Source: Melghirimyces thermohalophilus (lineage in GTDB: Bacteria; Bacillota; Bacilli; Thermoactinomycetales; DSM-45169). Taken from it: 64,000 nt of DNA. Below, one piece after another: positions 19,972 to 28,436 of this stretch (position 1 is its first letter; each line of letters opens with the position of its first letter). The stretch lies in NCBI RefSeq assembly GCF_900102685.1, contig NZ_FMZA01000005.1:62001-126000 (forward strand), in the 5' to 3' direction. Made by a program: the position numbers and the translations under genes. The notes beneath the pieces were generated by a model, which was given only the letters and a program-made list of their open reading frames with translations, was not told the DNA's origin and searched no databases.

Positions 19972-21762
19972 TTGGGTACCGGGATGCAGGCTTTGTTGTC
20001 GTTTTTGCCGATTTTGGTGGTGGCCCTGTTCCTGGTGGGGATGAAGTGGCCCGCCAAAAAAGCGATGCCCCTTTCCTATCTGGTGGCGGCCGGGTTGGCG
20101 CTGTTCGTGTGGAAGGTTTCCTTCTCTCAAGTGGCGGCAGCTACCGTTAACGGTCTAGTCGTCGCCATCGAACTGTTGTACATCATCTTCGGAGCGATCC
20201 TCCTGTTGAACACGTTGCGGGAAAGCGGAGCATTGAGGACGATCCGGCAAGGTTTTACCGATATCACTCCCGATCGCCGGATCCAGGTGATCATCATCGC
20301 CTGGCTGTTCGGCTCCTTTATTGAAGGCTCGGCTGGGTTCGGTACCCCGGCGGCGGTGGCCGTGCCGCTGTTGGTAGGACTCGGCTTCCCGGCGATGTCC
20401 GCCGTGGTGGCAGGTATGATTATACAGAGCACTCCCGTCTCCTTCGGCGCCCTGGGGACGCCGATGCGAGTCGGGGTTCAGACCGGCTTGTCGGCCGATC
20501 CCGGTATCGCCTCCGATCTGTCAGCCTATGTGTCGATGGTGGCGGGCAAAGTGGCGCTGTTGCACACCCTGGCCGGGACATTGGTACCCCTTTTGGTGGT
20601 TGGAATCATGACTCGCTTCTTTGGCAAACATCGCTCATTCAGCGAAGGGTTGAAGGTATGGAAATTCGCCCTCTTTGCCGCCTTGGCCATGACCGTTCCC
20701 TATGTCATCGTGGCCAACCTGCTCGGGCCGGAGTTCCCCTCTCTGATCGGCGGTCTTGTGGGGTTGACCGTAGTGGGCTTCGCTGCCAAAAAGGGTTTCT
20801 TGGTGCCTTCCGTCGAAGAGCATTGGGATTTTGAGCCCAGAGAGCGCTGGGAATCTGGCTGGAGCGGGACCATCTCGATCCAGGAAAGCGGCGGAGGGCG
20901 CAGGATGGGTATGCTGCAGGCCTGGGTGCCCTATCTTATGGTCGCTCTCTTTCTGGTCATCACTCGGTTGAAGTGGTTACCGGTGGAGGGATGGCTCCAG
21001 GCTTGGGAGATCCGGTTGTCCCATCTTTTTGGCACGTCGATCACCGCCTCGTTGCAGCCACTTTATATTCCCGGGACCATCTTTATCGTCGTCTCTCTCC
21101 TCACCTTTATCCTGCACGGTATGCACCCTTCCCGTTATGGGCAGGCCTGGAAAAGTTCCGGTAAAGCCTTGATTTCCGCTTCTACGGCCTTGGTGTTTAC
21201 AGTGCCGATGGTCCAAGTCTTTATCAACAGCGGGGGCGGTGCCGCCGGTTTCGAAGCGATGCCGGTGGTATTGGCCGATTATGTGGCTGGCCTCGCCGGG
21301 GAGTACTGGCCCTTTTTCTCTACCTTTATCGGTGGACTGGGGGCTTTTGTCGCTGGCAGCAACACCGTCAGCAACATGATGTTTTCCCTCTTTCAATACA
21401 ACGTCGGGGTCAACATTTCCGTCGACCCCTCCTGGGTCGTCGCCTTACAGGCCGTGGGTGGCGCCGCCGGCAACACGATCTGCGTTCATAATGTGGTCGC
21501 CGCCTCCTCTACCGTGGGCTTGGTCGGCAAAGAGGGGGAAGTGATCCGGAAGACGCTGTGGCCCTTCACCTACTACGCTCTCTTTACAGGTTCCGTGGGA
21601 TATGCTGTCGTCTGGACGTCGGAGAAAGGGTTGTTTAACCTGGGTACCCTCCTCGCCACCCTGATTGGCGTAGCCGCTGTGTGGACGATCGCCACCCATC
21701 GCTCCCGGCTGCCACAGGTCCCGAAGGCACCGGAACCGGAGAAACCAACGCCTCGAGTATGA
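19972..21762 (+). CDS. lctP: L-lactate permease (LctP/LldP family)
   Basis: 596-residue membrane transporter with 13-14 hydrophobic segments. Family hallmarks are [33 protein letters not shown] and, near the C-terminus, [20 protein letters not shown]. It imports lactate, and often glycolate, with protons. The start is TTG 19972 after GGGAGGAG; ATG 19984 is a possible alternative. It lies downstream of glcE-glcF-glcD, so uptake and oxidation of 2-hydroxy acids are encoded near one another. Confidence 0.95.
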   Translation: MGTGMQALLSFLPILVVALFLVGMKWPAKKAMPLSYLVAAGLALFVWKVSFSQVAAATVNGLVVAIELLYIIFGAILLLNTLRESGALRTIRQGFTDITPDRRIQVIIIAWLFGSFIEGSAGFGTPAAVAVPLLVGLGFPAMSAVVAGMIIQSTPVSFGALGTPMRVGVQTGLSADPGIASDLSAYVSMVAGKVALLHTLAGTLVPLLVVGIMTRFFGKHRSFSEGLKVWKFALFAALAMTVPYVIVANLLGPEFPSLIGGLVGLTVVGFAAKKGFLVPSVEEHWDFEPRERWESGWSGTISIQESGGGRRMGMLQAWVPYLMVALFLVITRLKWLPVEGWLQAWEIRLSHLFGTSITASLQPLYIPGTIFIVVSLLTFILHGMHPSRYGQAWKSSGKALISASTALVFTVPMVQVFINSGGGAAGFEAMPVVLADYVAGLAGEYWPFFSTFIGGLGAFVAGSNTVSNMMFSLFQYNVGVNISVDPSWVVALQAVGGAAGNTICVHNVVAASSTVGLVGKEGEVIRKTLWPFTYYALFTGSVGYAVVWTSEKGLFNLGTLLATLIGVAAVWTIATHRSRLPQVPKAPEPEKPTPRV

Positions 21763-21836
21763 AGGGGCGATGGTTTCCTTTCAGTATTCTATAAGGCGAG
21801 CGAGACGACAAAAACGAATTGAAAAGGAGTCGATGG

Positions 21837-22177
21837 ATGACAACGAAAACGGGAATGTTGAAAAGGAACAAAATGAGCTGGGAAAAAGCGGCGGAGCATT
21901 TTTTGGACGAACAGCCTTTCCGGAATATGGGCCTTATTCATGGACAGAGGAGCACCTTCGCTTGGTTGGTGATATCTCAGGCAAAAGGTATTGGATATCG
22001 GGTGCGGGACATGATTATTTAAAGCCGGGTGGTTACCTATCATCGAAAATTGAGTACCTACATCCCCATTGGTATTCACCCCAAAAAGCGCAGCTTGTCC
22101 CTGTGACATTTATCATCAAAGCTTCTCAACCCTGTAAGATAAAAGCTTACGGATTGCCGCCAATCGGGAACCGATAA
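21837..22177 (+). pseudogene. Class I SAM methyltransferase relic with internal deletion
   Basis: The N-terminus reads MSWEKAAEHF in one frame and continues FFGRTAFPEYGPYSWTEEHL in the next. The SAM motif VLDIGCGT then appears in a third frame and is cut by TGA. What follows is the far C-terminal part of the family, LKPGGYL and YSPQKAQLVPVTFIIKAS, so the central catalytic region is deleted. Frame changes plus the deletion make this a decayed gene rather than a sequencing artefact. An AAAAGGAG site still precedes ATG 21837. Confidence 0.75.
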
Positions 22178-22259
22178 AGGGTTATACCGTCATTGAAGAT
22201 CATAGATATTTTACATCTGCAAAATCTGTTGGGTGTCCAAAACAAAAGGAGTTGAGCTG

Positions 22260-23063
22260 ATGAAACATCGATCCTCAGTCCCTGTCTCAAAGGGACTGCG
22301 ATTCACCTCCCGGATGGTTCGCGGCCTGCAGCGTACCTTCCCCCGTCTATACGCGAAAGTGGCAAAACATGAGGGTCGAAAGTGGGGAGATTCTTCGATT
22401 CCCTGGACTCCTGTCAAAAAGCCGGTGACGGAAAGTCGTGTCGCCTTGATCACCACCGGTGGGATCATTTTAAAGACTCAAGAACCCTTTAACCTGAACG
22501 ACCCCAAGGGGGACAGTTCCTACCGTGAGATTCCGGGGGATGCCTCCGGGGAGGATCTCGTCGTCAGTCATCTCTTTTACGACCATACGGAGGTGGAGGT
22601 GGATACGGAGATCATGTTCCCCCTCCAGGCACTGCATACGTTGCAGGCGAAGGGGGAGATCGGGGAGGTGGCCCGCCGACATTTCAGCTTCAACGGAGGG
22701 ATTTCCGACCCCACGCTGTTGATCGAACGCCACGCCCCCGACGTGGCCCAGCAACTAGTTGCCGATCAGGTGGATCTCGCCCTGTTAACCCCCGCGTGAG
22801 GCCATTGTCATCGATCAGCGGGTCTGATCGCGCGAGTTTGTGAAAGTCGGGGGATCCCCACGCTGATGTTGACGTTGTTGCCCGAGGCCACCAGACAGCT
22901 GGGGGTGCCGCGAGCGGTTTATTCGTCCCAAAAGATCGGTTCCCCGGTGGGAAGGCCCCATCAACGAGAGGAGCATATCGATACCCTGAAGACGTGTCTG
23001 AAGGTGGTCGACAAGTTGGAAAAGGGGATGATCTATCATACCTCTAGTCAGACTTACGGATAG
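22260..23063 (+). CDS. Selenoprotein B family (GrdB-like) protein with in-frame UGA = Sec180
   Basis: Read through the TGA at 22797-22799, this is one 267-residue protein of the glycine/sarcosine/betaine reductase selenoprotein B family. The first part contains ESRVALITTGGIILKTQEPF, GDSSYREIPGD, HLFYDHTEVEVD and the ending DQVDLALLTPA. After TGA the same frame continues GHCHRSAGLIARV, RGIPTLMLTLLPEA and GSPVGRPHQREEHI to TAG 23061-23063. The UGA falls where relatives have the first residue of a redox C/UxxC motif, giving U-G-H-C. A SECIS-like hairpin follows. ATG 22260 follows AAAAGGAG. These short homologues are not the full glycine reductase, so the redox substrate is unknown. Alternative: a nonsense mutation. 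Confidence 0.8.
22797..22830 (+). promoter_or_regulatory. UGA (Sec) codon and SECIS-like hairpin
   Basis: After TGA (22797-22799) a 12-nt spacer leads into CGATCAG-cgggt-CTGATCG (22812-22830), a perfect 7-bp stem with a 5-nt loop. Bacterial SECIS elements lie directly after the UGA and present a GGU-type apical loop. Here the loop side reads GCGGGUCUG, close to GCAGGUCUG of the E. coli fdhF element and at nearly the same distance from UGA. Confidence 0.65.
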
Positions 23064-23199
23064 AAGAGCGAAAGGTGGGAGAGCTTCTCCCGCCTTTCTT
23101 TTTATAAATGGATACACTGAACCTCACAGCATCGTGCACAAATGATGGGGAAAAGACATTCATTCACGGTTATTCTAGGGGCAGAAGGAGGTCATACCG

Positions 23200-23580
23200 A
23201 TGGATTCGCTGGAGAAAATGAATGAAGCTCTGCAGTACATTGAAGACCATTTGACGCAAGAGATCGATTACAAAGAGATTGCCAGGATTGCGTGTTGCTC
23301 CGAATACCATTTTAAACTTGCAGGTATTACACTGTCGGAATACATCCGTCGCAGGCGAATGACCCTTTCCTCCATCGAGCTGCAAGATCGTGAGGCTAGA
23401 GTGGTTGACGTTGCCCTAAAATATGGATACAACTCTCCAAACTCTTATGCCAGGGCGTTTCAACAGGTTCATGGCATCACCCCTTATGAAGCCAAACATC
23501 ATCGTCATTCATTAAAAGCATATCCACGGATGACCTTTCAGTTAACCATCAGAGGAGGGAGTGAAGAAGGACCTGAATGA
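23200..23580 (+). CDS. Shortened AraC-family regulator (possibly non-functional)
   Basis: 126 residues with a C-terminal-type AraC double HTH placed at the N-terminus, as in SoxS/GyrI-fusion regulators: [20 protein letters not shown], then [19 protein letters not shown] and HGITPYEAK. Relatives have about five more residues between YHFK and [10 protein letters not shown], in the first HTH recognition region, and continue into a GyrI-like effector domain. Here the protein ends just after [14 protein letters not shown]. The missing HTH residues and lost effector domain suggest decay. ATG 23200 follows AGAAGGAGG. Confidence 0.65.
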   Translation: MDSLEKMNEALQYIEDHLTQEIDYKEIARIACCSEYHFKLAGITLSEYIRRRRMTLSSIELQDREARVVDVALKYGYNSPNSYARAFQQVHGITPYEAKHHRHSLKAYPRMTFQLTIRGGSEEGPE

Positions 23581-23879
23581 TTGAGCCGTACAGATCAAGA
23601 AAGTGAGATTTGGGTTCCCATCATAAAAAAAGCCATCCTCATGATGGCGTCTATCCAGTCAGCCCCCAGAATGGCGAGTTGTTATTATATCATGTGCGTT
23701 TGTTGTTTACGAGCAGTCTACGATAAGGTTGTGGTGGAGCCATTTTTTCAATCGTTGGAAGCAAACAATCGGGTGACCGCTGCTTGATCACCGGTCGATA
23801 AACGTGTGGACCGATCCCTCGAACCCTTCTATTCTTGACCGTCAACCATGTGCTGAGAGGTATAGCCGCACCAAATCAA
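23581..23879. other. Intergenic with an alpha/beta-hydrolase relic
   Basis: No intact gene. A hairpin at 23631-23647 (GCCATC/GATGGC) is followed by a T run on the reverse strand and may be a terminator. Bases 23750-23835 resemble the 3' end of the reverse-strand alpha/beta hydrolase gene at 27356-27430: blocks such as TGACCGC-GCTTG and CTCCCTC-type runs occur in the same order. This looks like a worn copy of that gene's end. Confidence 0.35.
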
Positions 23880-23896
23880 TTTCACCGGCTCCCTGT

Positions 23897-23927
23897 TGTG
23901 AAGGGGGCCGGTTTTATTGGGTTCGTC
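23897..23927 (+). terminator. Intrinsic terminator
   Basis: ACCGGCTCCC pairs with GGGGGCCGGT (one G-U pair) around a 9-nt loop and is followed by TTTATT. It lies just beyond the 3' end of the convergent rph gene. Confidence 0.7.
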
Positions 23928-23932
23928 ACATT

Positions 23933-26557
23933 TTATAGCCTCTCGATATATCCTTCTGTTCCGTTGACGCGGATCCACTGCCCGTCTTTGATCAGGGTGG
24001 TGGCGTTTTCGACGCCAACCACAGCGGGCAATCCGTATTCTCTTGCGATCACCGAACCGTGGGTCATGTGTCCTCCCACTTCCGTCACGAGACCATTGAT
24101 GGAGACAAATAGCGGTGTCCAGCTGGGATCTGTCGAGTGGGTGATTAAGATATCCCCCTTCTCGATGTCGGCGTCCTTCATCTTGTGAATCACGCGGGCG
24201 CGGCCTTCGACGACGCCGGAAGAGACGGGATTTCCCGGTAATGCGCCTTCAGGAAGGTTGACCTTGTCGTATTCGCCGAACAGGAGCTCCCCTTCAGAGG
24301 TGATCAACCTTGGCGGAGTCAGTTTTTCGTAAGCTTCATAGGCTTTTTTTCGTCCGGCGATCAGATCCCCATCCAGCCGATGCGTGCGGACAACCTCCTG
24401 CAATTCCTCAAAGGAGAGATAATAAATATCCTCCTTATCCCGGATGATTCCCCTCTGCACGAGGCTGGCAGCTTCTTTCAAGAGCGCCTGTTTATAGAGG
24501 AAGTAGCGCTTGACCCAGGCATATTTGGGATACTCTCGAAAGCCGATAAAATGACGTAAACGGCGGATCATCCGCTCGGTTTGTTTTGCCTTTCTGGTCC
24601 CGCCGGGCAACTGCTTTAGACGGCGCAACAGCTCCTCTTCCTTCTGTCTGGCGTTTCGCTGTCCTTCTTCAAATTTCATCCGACCCGCACCCGGCTCAAA
24701 GGTTTGGATATGGCTGAGGATGATGGGAATGAGAGCGGTCGGCTGTTCGCACCACCGAGGCTTGGTGATATCGATCTCCCCGGGGCAACGCATGCCGTAT
24801 TTTTCAAGATACGCTTGCAAGGCGTCGCTGACGATCGGCCCCCCATCCAGTCGGGCCAGGTCCTCAAAGAGCGTCTCGTCCTTGGCTTCCTGCTCCAGAT
24901 AGGCTCTCACCTCTGGGTAGGGGCGAACCGCATCCGCCACATCTAATAGGGCGAGCCCCATCTCGGAAGTCACGTTATTCGGCACCGATTGGGAAAGGGT
25001 GTCGGCCACATTCTTTTCCCCCAGCCACTTTTCCATCTTGCGGTTGATCCAGCTCGCCGCATACATTCCCACCCAGATCGCTCCCATGCCCCCATAGAGG
25101 ATTTTCGTGAATCGCTGATGATCCGCTCTGATAAAAGCGAACAAATCGTATCCAGACACCTCTTGGATCTGGCTTTTCAGCGTTTCGATGGATGTCTCAT
25201 TCTGGGAGATGAATTGTTGGATGATCGCAGGGTCATTCTTGAAATAGATCTTCAAGGTTTGGAGCAGCATCGCCCAGGGAGACATTCCCTCTCGCGTCAA
25301 GGTGAAAACCCTCTTGCCCCGCGGCAAGGAACGAATGAACTTCTTTTTTCGGACCAGGTTCCTCAGCGCGTCTACCATCAGTGGATCGGTTTTGCCCATC
25401 ATGGTCAGTGCCATCTTTCGGCCGAGGGGTGAGGCCAAATCGTGTGAGATATCGATAAACAGTCTTCCTCCCGCCTGATGTATGGGAAATTTTTCCGCCG
25501 TGAGTTGGAGAAAGGACATTCCTAAGGGGCGGATCACATCCGTCATCATCTGTTGATGGGCGAAGGACAGATAAACCCGGTTTCGCCCATCGTTTCCCTC
25601 CGGGACGGGATATAAGGTGGTGATGGGACGGCTCTGCACGATATAAAACGTATCGTCGGCGAGACACCACTCGATATCCTGCGGGTGTTTAAAGGAAGCT
25701 TCAATGCTCCGGCCGATTCGCTCCAATTGCAAAATCTGCTCGTCCGTCAATGCCTGCTGCTTCTGTCGGTCAGGGTCAATTTCACGCTTTTCCGTGCCAC
25801 CTTTTTTTAAAGGATCGATGGACACTTTCTTGGTGGAGACCGCCTTCTCAACGATTTCCCCCTCGCGCACCTTATAGCTGTCCGCGGACACCATTCCGGA
25901 GACCAGAGCTTCTCCCAATCCGAAGCTGGCATCGATGGACGAGACCTTCCGGTTGGATGTCACGGGATCGGCTGTAAACAAAATCCCGGAAGCTTGCGGG
26001 AAGACCATCCGCTGAACGATGACCGACAGGAAGACTTTCCGGTGGTCAAACCCATTTTGGATGCGGTAAATGACGGCCCGGTCCGTAAAGAGGGATGCCC
26101 AGCACTTCTTGATATGCTCGAAGATGGCGGATTTTCCGGTGATGTTTAGATACGTATCCTGCTGTCCGGCAAAGGAAGCATGGGGAAGATCTTCCGCCGT
26201 GGCGCTGGAACGGATGGCATAGGCATGTCCTTCACCCAACTGAGCGAGGACACGCAGCACCGATTCTTCGATCCCTTGAGGAATCTGCACTCTTTGGATG
26301 ACGTGTCGGATTTTCCCGCTGATGTCGCGGATCTTTTCCCGATCTTCCACCTTCAGCGTCGACAGCTGATCGATCAACGGGTGTAACTCTTCGCGTTGTG
26401 TAACCACACGCTTATAAGCCTCGGTCGTGACACAAAATCCCTCCGGTACGCGCACTCCCTCCATCCGGGACAACCTTGCCAAATGGAAGGCTTTTCCCCC
26501 AACGAGTGGGTGGTGGGTTTGGTCGATCTCATGAAAAAAAAGAACATTGGAACCCAT
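23933..26557 (-). CDS. rph: Rifamycin-inactivating phosphotransferase Rph (PEP-synthase-like)
   Basis: 874-residue three-domain enzyme that uses ATP to phosphorylate rifamycins, as in Listeria Rph and its Bacillus homologue once named Pps. The N-terminal ATP-grasp half has LVGGKAFHLARLSRM, YAIRSSATAEDLPHASFAGQ and PQDIEWCLADDTFYIVQSRP. A long rifamycin-binding middle follows. The C-terminal swivel domain carries the phospho-carrier His in TEVGGHMTHGSVIAREYGLP. The start is probably ATG 26557 after AAGGGG; a GTG at 26566 overlaps the tetR stop. It is translationally coupled to the TetR gene, whose operators would control it. A general PEP-utilising role cannot be excluded. Confidence 0.9.
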   Translation of the reverse strand: MGSNVLFFHEIDQTHHPLVGGKAFHLARLSRMEGVRVPEGFCVTTEAYKRVVTQREELHPLIDQLSTLKVEDREKIRDISGKIRHVIQRVQIPQGIEESVLRVLAQLGEGHAYAIRSSATAEDLPHASFAGQQDTYLNITGKSAIFEHIKKCWASLFTDRAVIYRIQNGFDHRKVFLSVIVQRMVFPQASGILFTADPVTSNRKVSSIDASFGLGEALVSGMVSADSYKVREGEIVEKAVSTKKVSIDPLKKGGTEKREIDPDRQKQQALTDEQILQLERIGRSIEASFKHPQDIEWCLADDTFYIVQSRPITTLYPVPEGNDGRNRVYLSFAHQQMMTDVIRPLGMSFLQLTAEKFPIHQAGGRLFIDISHDLASPLGRKMALTMMGKTDPLMVDALRNLVRKKKFIRSLPRGKRVFTLTREGMSPWAMLLQTLKIYFKNDPAIIQQFISQNETSIETLKSQIQEVSGYDLFAFIRADHQRFTKILYGGMGAIWVGMYAASWINRKMEKWLGEKNVADTLSQSVPNNVTSEMGLALLDVADAVRPYPEVRAYLEQEAKDETLFEDLARLDGGPIVSDALQAYLEKYGMRCPGEIDITKPRWCEQPTALIPIILSHIQTFEPGAGRMKFEEGQRNARQKEEELLRRLKQLPGGTRKAKQTERMIRRLRHFIGFREYPKYAWVKRYFLYKQALLKEAASLVQRGIIRDKEDIYYLSFEELQEVVRTHRLDGDLIAGRKKAYEAYEKLTPPRLITSEGELLFGEYDKVNLPEGALPGNPVSSGVVEGRARVIHKMKDADIEKGDILITHSTDPSWTPLFVSINGLVTEVGGHMTHGSVIAREYGLPAVVGVENATTLIKDGQWIRVNGTEGYIERL

Positions 26558-26562
26558 CCGGA

Positions 26563-27183
26563 TCACCCCTTTTCCCTTTGTCCTTCAATTCCATATCGAA
26601 TCATATCCAAAAACTGTTTTCTCTCATCCAGTAAATGCAGGTGAAAATCCAGGCTCTTGTCATCTGTCATCATCGATACATACTTTTGACTCAGGCCATC
26701 CAATGTCATTTGCACCAGTCGATATGCCGCTTCCCGGTCCACCCCTTCTCGCAGGGGGACTTTATCGAACAACTGCCTCCAGAACTGATCCCTTTCCGCC
26801 AACAGTTCGCCGTACTTTTGTTCAATTTCCGCTTTCACTTCCTCCGGTGTGGTGAGGAACGCTTCGATCCACACTTTGTATACATCGGGGTTCCTTTTTA
26901 GATAATCCACTTTGATGAGGCCGATCTGTTCTTTCGCTGCAAAGAAATCCTCGTATTGGATGAGGTCATCGATGCGGAGCGCCGTCTTCAAGTTTTCGAC
27001 GCATCGATCCAGGATACTTAAATACAATTTCTTCTTGCTTTTATAGTGATGGAAAATCAAAGCCTTGGAGATACCAGCCGCTTCGGCCAACATGGCGGTT
27101 GAGGTTTTTTCATATCCGTGACGGGCGAAGACGGTCAAGCAGGCATCTAAAATCCGTTCTTTTTCATACCGTTGTAAAGGCAA
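26563..27183 (-). CDS. TetR-family transcriptional regulator
   Basis: 206 residues. The N-terminal TetR HTH (about 10-55) reads LTVFARHGYEKTSTAMLAEA and AGISKALIFHHYKSKKKLYL. The remainder is an alpha-helical ligand-binding domain without a recognisable subfamily. The start is TTG 27183 after AAGGAG. Its stop overlaps the first possible start of rph, so the two form an operon. Two near-perfect palindromes overlap its promoter, implying autorepression. The inducer is unknown, but a drug-like ligand would fit the rph partner. Confidence 0.92.
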   Translation of the reverse strand: MPLQRYEKERILDACLTVFARHGYEKTSTAMLAEAAGISKALIFHHYKSKKKLYLSILDRCVENLKTALRIDDLIQYEDFFAAKEQIGLIKVDYLKRNPDVYKVWIEAFLTTPEEVKAEIEQKYGELLAERDQFWRQLFDKVPLREGVDREAAYRLVQMTLDGLSQKYVSMMTDDKSLDFHLHLLDERKQFLDMIRYGIEGQREKG

Positions 27184-27211
27184 AGGACATTTCTTCTCCT
27201 TTCATTTGCTG

Positions 27212-27257
27212 ACCGATTGGTTAGTAAGATATTAATATATACGAACCGATCGGTCAA
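27212..27257 (-). promoter_or_regulatory. tetR-rph promoter with two TetR-type operators
   Basis: On the reverse strand TTGACC (27257-27252), a 17-nt spacer and TAATAT (27234-27229) form a good housekeeping promoter. ACCGATCGGT (27245-27254) overlaps the -35 box, and ACCGATTGGT (27212-27221) lies just beyond the -10. The two palindromes are centred 33 bp apart, about three helical turns, so two TetR dimers could bind the same face. Confidence 0.75.
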
Positions 27258-27345
27258 TATAAATGCATAAAAAATAGCCGGGTACGCAAAAAATCATCGA
27301 CCGCGATGACCATTGGAGAAGCACCCGTCGTTTTTCCAAAGAACG

Positions 27346-28110
27346 TTAGAAAGGTGGGCAATGGTTCAAATACCAGCTGACCGCCGCTTGCTCCACTTCC
27401 GATAACCGGTCCATGAAGCTGTGGTCCGCTCCCTCAATCACTCGAACCTGTGAGTCTTTTGTTAACCATTGGTATCCTTTCCTCGTGATCTCCGCCAACT
27501 GTTGCTCCTCCCACCCCTGGTCCCCGTGTAGAATCAGCACCGGACATGTGATCCGCTTCAGCAAGGTTTCCTGCTCGAACTGCTCAAAATCCAACAGCAT
27601 CTGTCGATCGATGATCACCTTCTCCCGGCCCATGCCCGACTGATAGACGGTGATTTGCCCGGTTTCCCGCAACTCCTTCATCTGCGCTCCGGAAAAATGA
27701 TCCGGCCAATGGTAGCGGATCGGACCGGTTCCAGCCCCGCTCAGGACCATCGTGGACACATCTTGCGGATCGAAGGCTTCCAGACAGACGCGGGCACCTA
27801 AACTGTGCCCGTATAAGGCGATCCGGCGGTAACCGAGGGATTGAACATAACGGATCGCTGAACGGAGGTCGTCCACCTGTTTGGCCAGCGTTAAGGAGTC
27901 ATCATCGCTCTCCCCGCATCCGCTGAAATCGAAGGCCAACACACCGTATCCGTGTTGGTGAAACGCTTGGGCGAAACGATCGAAGCGTCCCCGGGAAGAC
28001 TTATTGGACCGAAAGCCATGGCATAGGATGACGATCGCTGGGGATGGGGACGGATGAAGATGACCGACGAGCGTTAAATCTCTCGTATTTTGAAAGGTGA
28101 CTTTCTCCAT
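27346..28110 (-). CDS. Alpha/beta hydrolase (serine esterase-like)
   Basis: 254-residue hydrolase. An oxyanion-type loop VILCHGFRSNKSS comes early, followed by FDFSGCGESDDDS and the nucleophile elbow ALYGHSLGARVCLEA. VLILHGDQGWEEQ precedes the acidic residue, and the catalytic His lies in VIEGADHSFMDR near the C-terminus. No signal peptide, so cytosolic. ATG 28110 follows AAAGGAGG; an ATG at 28185 adds 25 poor residues. The substrate is unknown. It is next to tetR but upstream of that promoter and not in that operon. Confidence 0.87.
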   Translation of the reverse strand: MEKVTFQNTRDLTLVGHLHPSPSPAIVILCHGFRSNKSSRGRFDRFAQAFHQHGYGVLAFDFSGCGESDDDSLTLAKQVDDLRSAIRYVQSLGYRRIALYGHSLGARVCLEAFDPQDVSTMVLSGAGTGPIRYHWPDHFSGAQMKELRETGQITVYQSGMGREKVIIDRQMLLDFEQFEQETLLKRITCPVLILHGDQGWEEQQLAEITRKGYQWLTKDSQVRVIEGADHSFMDRLSEVEQAAVSWYLNHCPPF

Positions 28111-28133
28111 GGGCTTCCTCCTTTTTGAGGGGG

Positions 28134-28290
28134 TCATGGGGTGTAGGAAAGCCGACCGATTTGATTGCACTCTTCCGCAAACCAAATCGCTCCATCGGGA
28201 GCGAGGATGATCCTGTGAGGTTCAGCCTCTTCTGTCGGGATCGGGTACTCGGTGATCTGCCCGTCTACGGTGATGCATCCGATCGGATTG
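28134..28290 (-). pseudogene. Virginiamycin B lyase (Vgb)-like C-terminal remnant
   Basis: The reverse strand reads [20 protein letters not shown], then [20 protein letters not shown] and NQIGRL before TGA at 28136-28134. This is the last blade of the Vgb/streptogramin-lyase beta-propeller, where the DG-IWF and IGR patterns repeat. No upstream blades or start are present, so only a 3' stub survives. Confidence 0.6.
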
Positions 28291-28315
28291 GGGGCGGAGA
28301 AGGCGTATCTCCGCT

Positions 28316-28435
28316 GAAGAAGAGGTGGAACGAATCAAAGATCGCTTGTAGTCGATCGGTGCTGAGGCGGCAATGGAAACCGATGGGCTGTTGACCACGG
28401 ATCCCTTTGGGAACCGCATTCGGATCGGATTCTGA
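28316..28435 (+). pseudogene. VOC-family protein C-terminal remnant
   Basis: The forward strand reads [11 protein letters not shown], a TAG stop, then SIGAEAAMETDGLLTTDPFG and NRIRIGF to TGA 28433-28435. The DPFGNRI ending is typical of glyoxalase/bleomycin-resistance-fold proteins. The N-terminal part is missing and an in-frame stop interrupts what remains. Confidence 0.5.
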
Positions 28436-28436
28436 T

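Noticed and set aside
22797-22799. TGA in the GrdB-like gene as simple nonsense decay
   Set aside because: The codon falls precisely on the redox Cys/Sec position, the frame stays open with family sequence to the natural end, and a SECIS-like hairpin follows. Decay remains possible but is the weaker reading.
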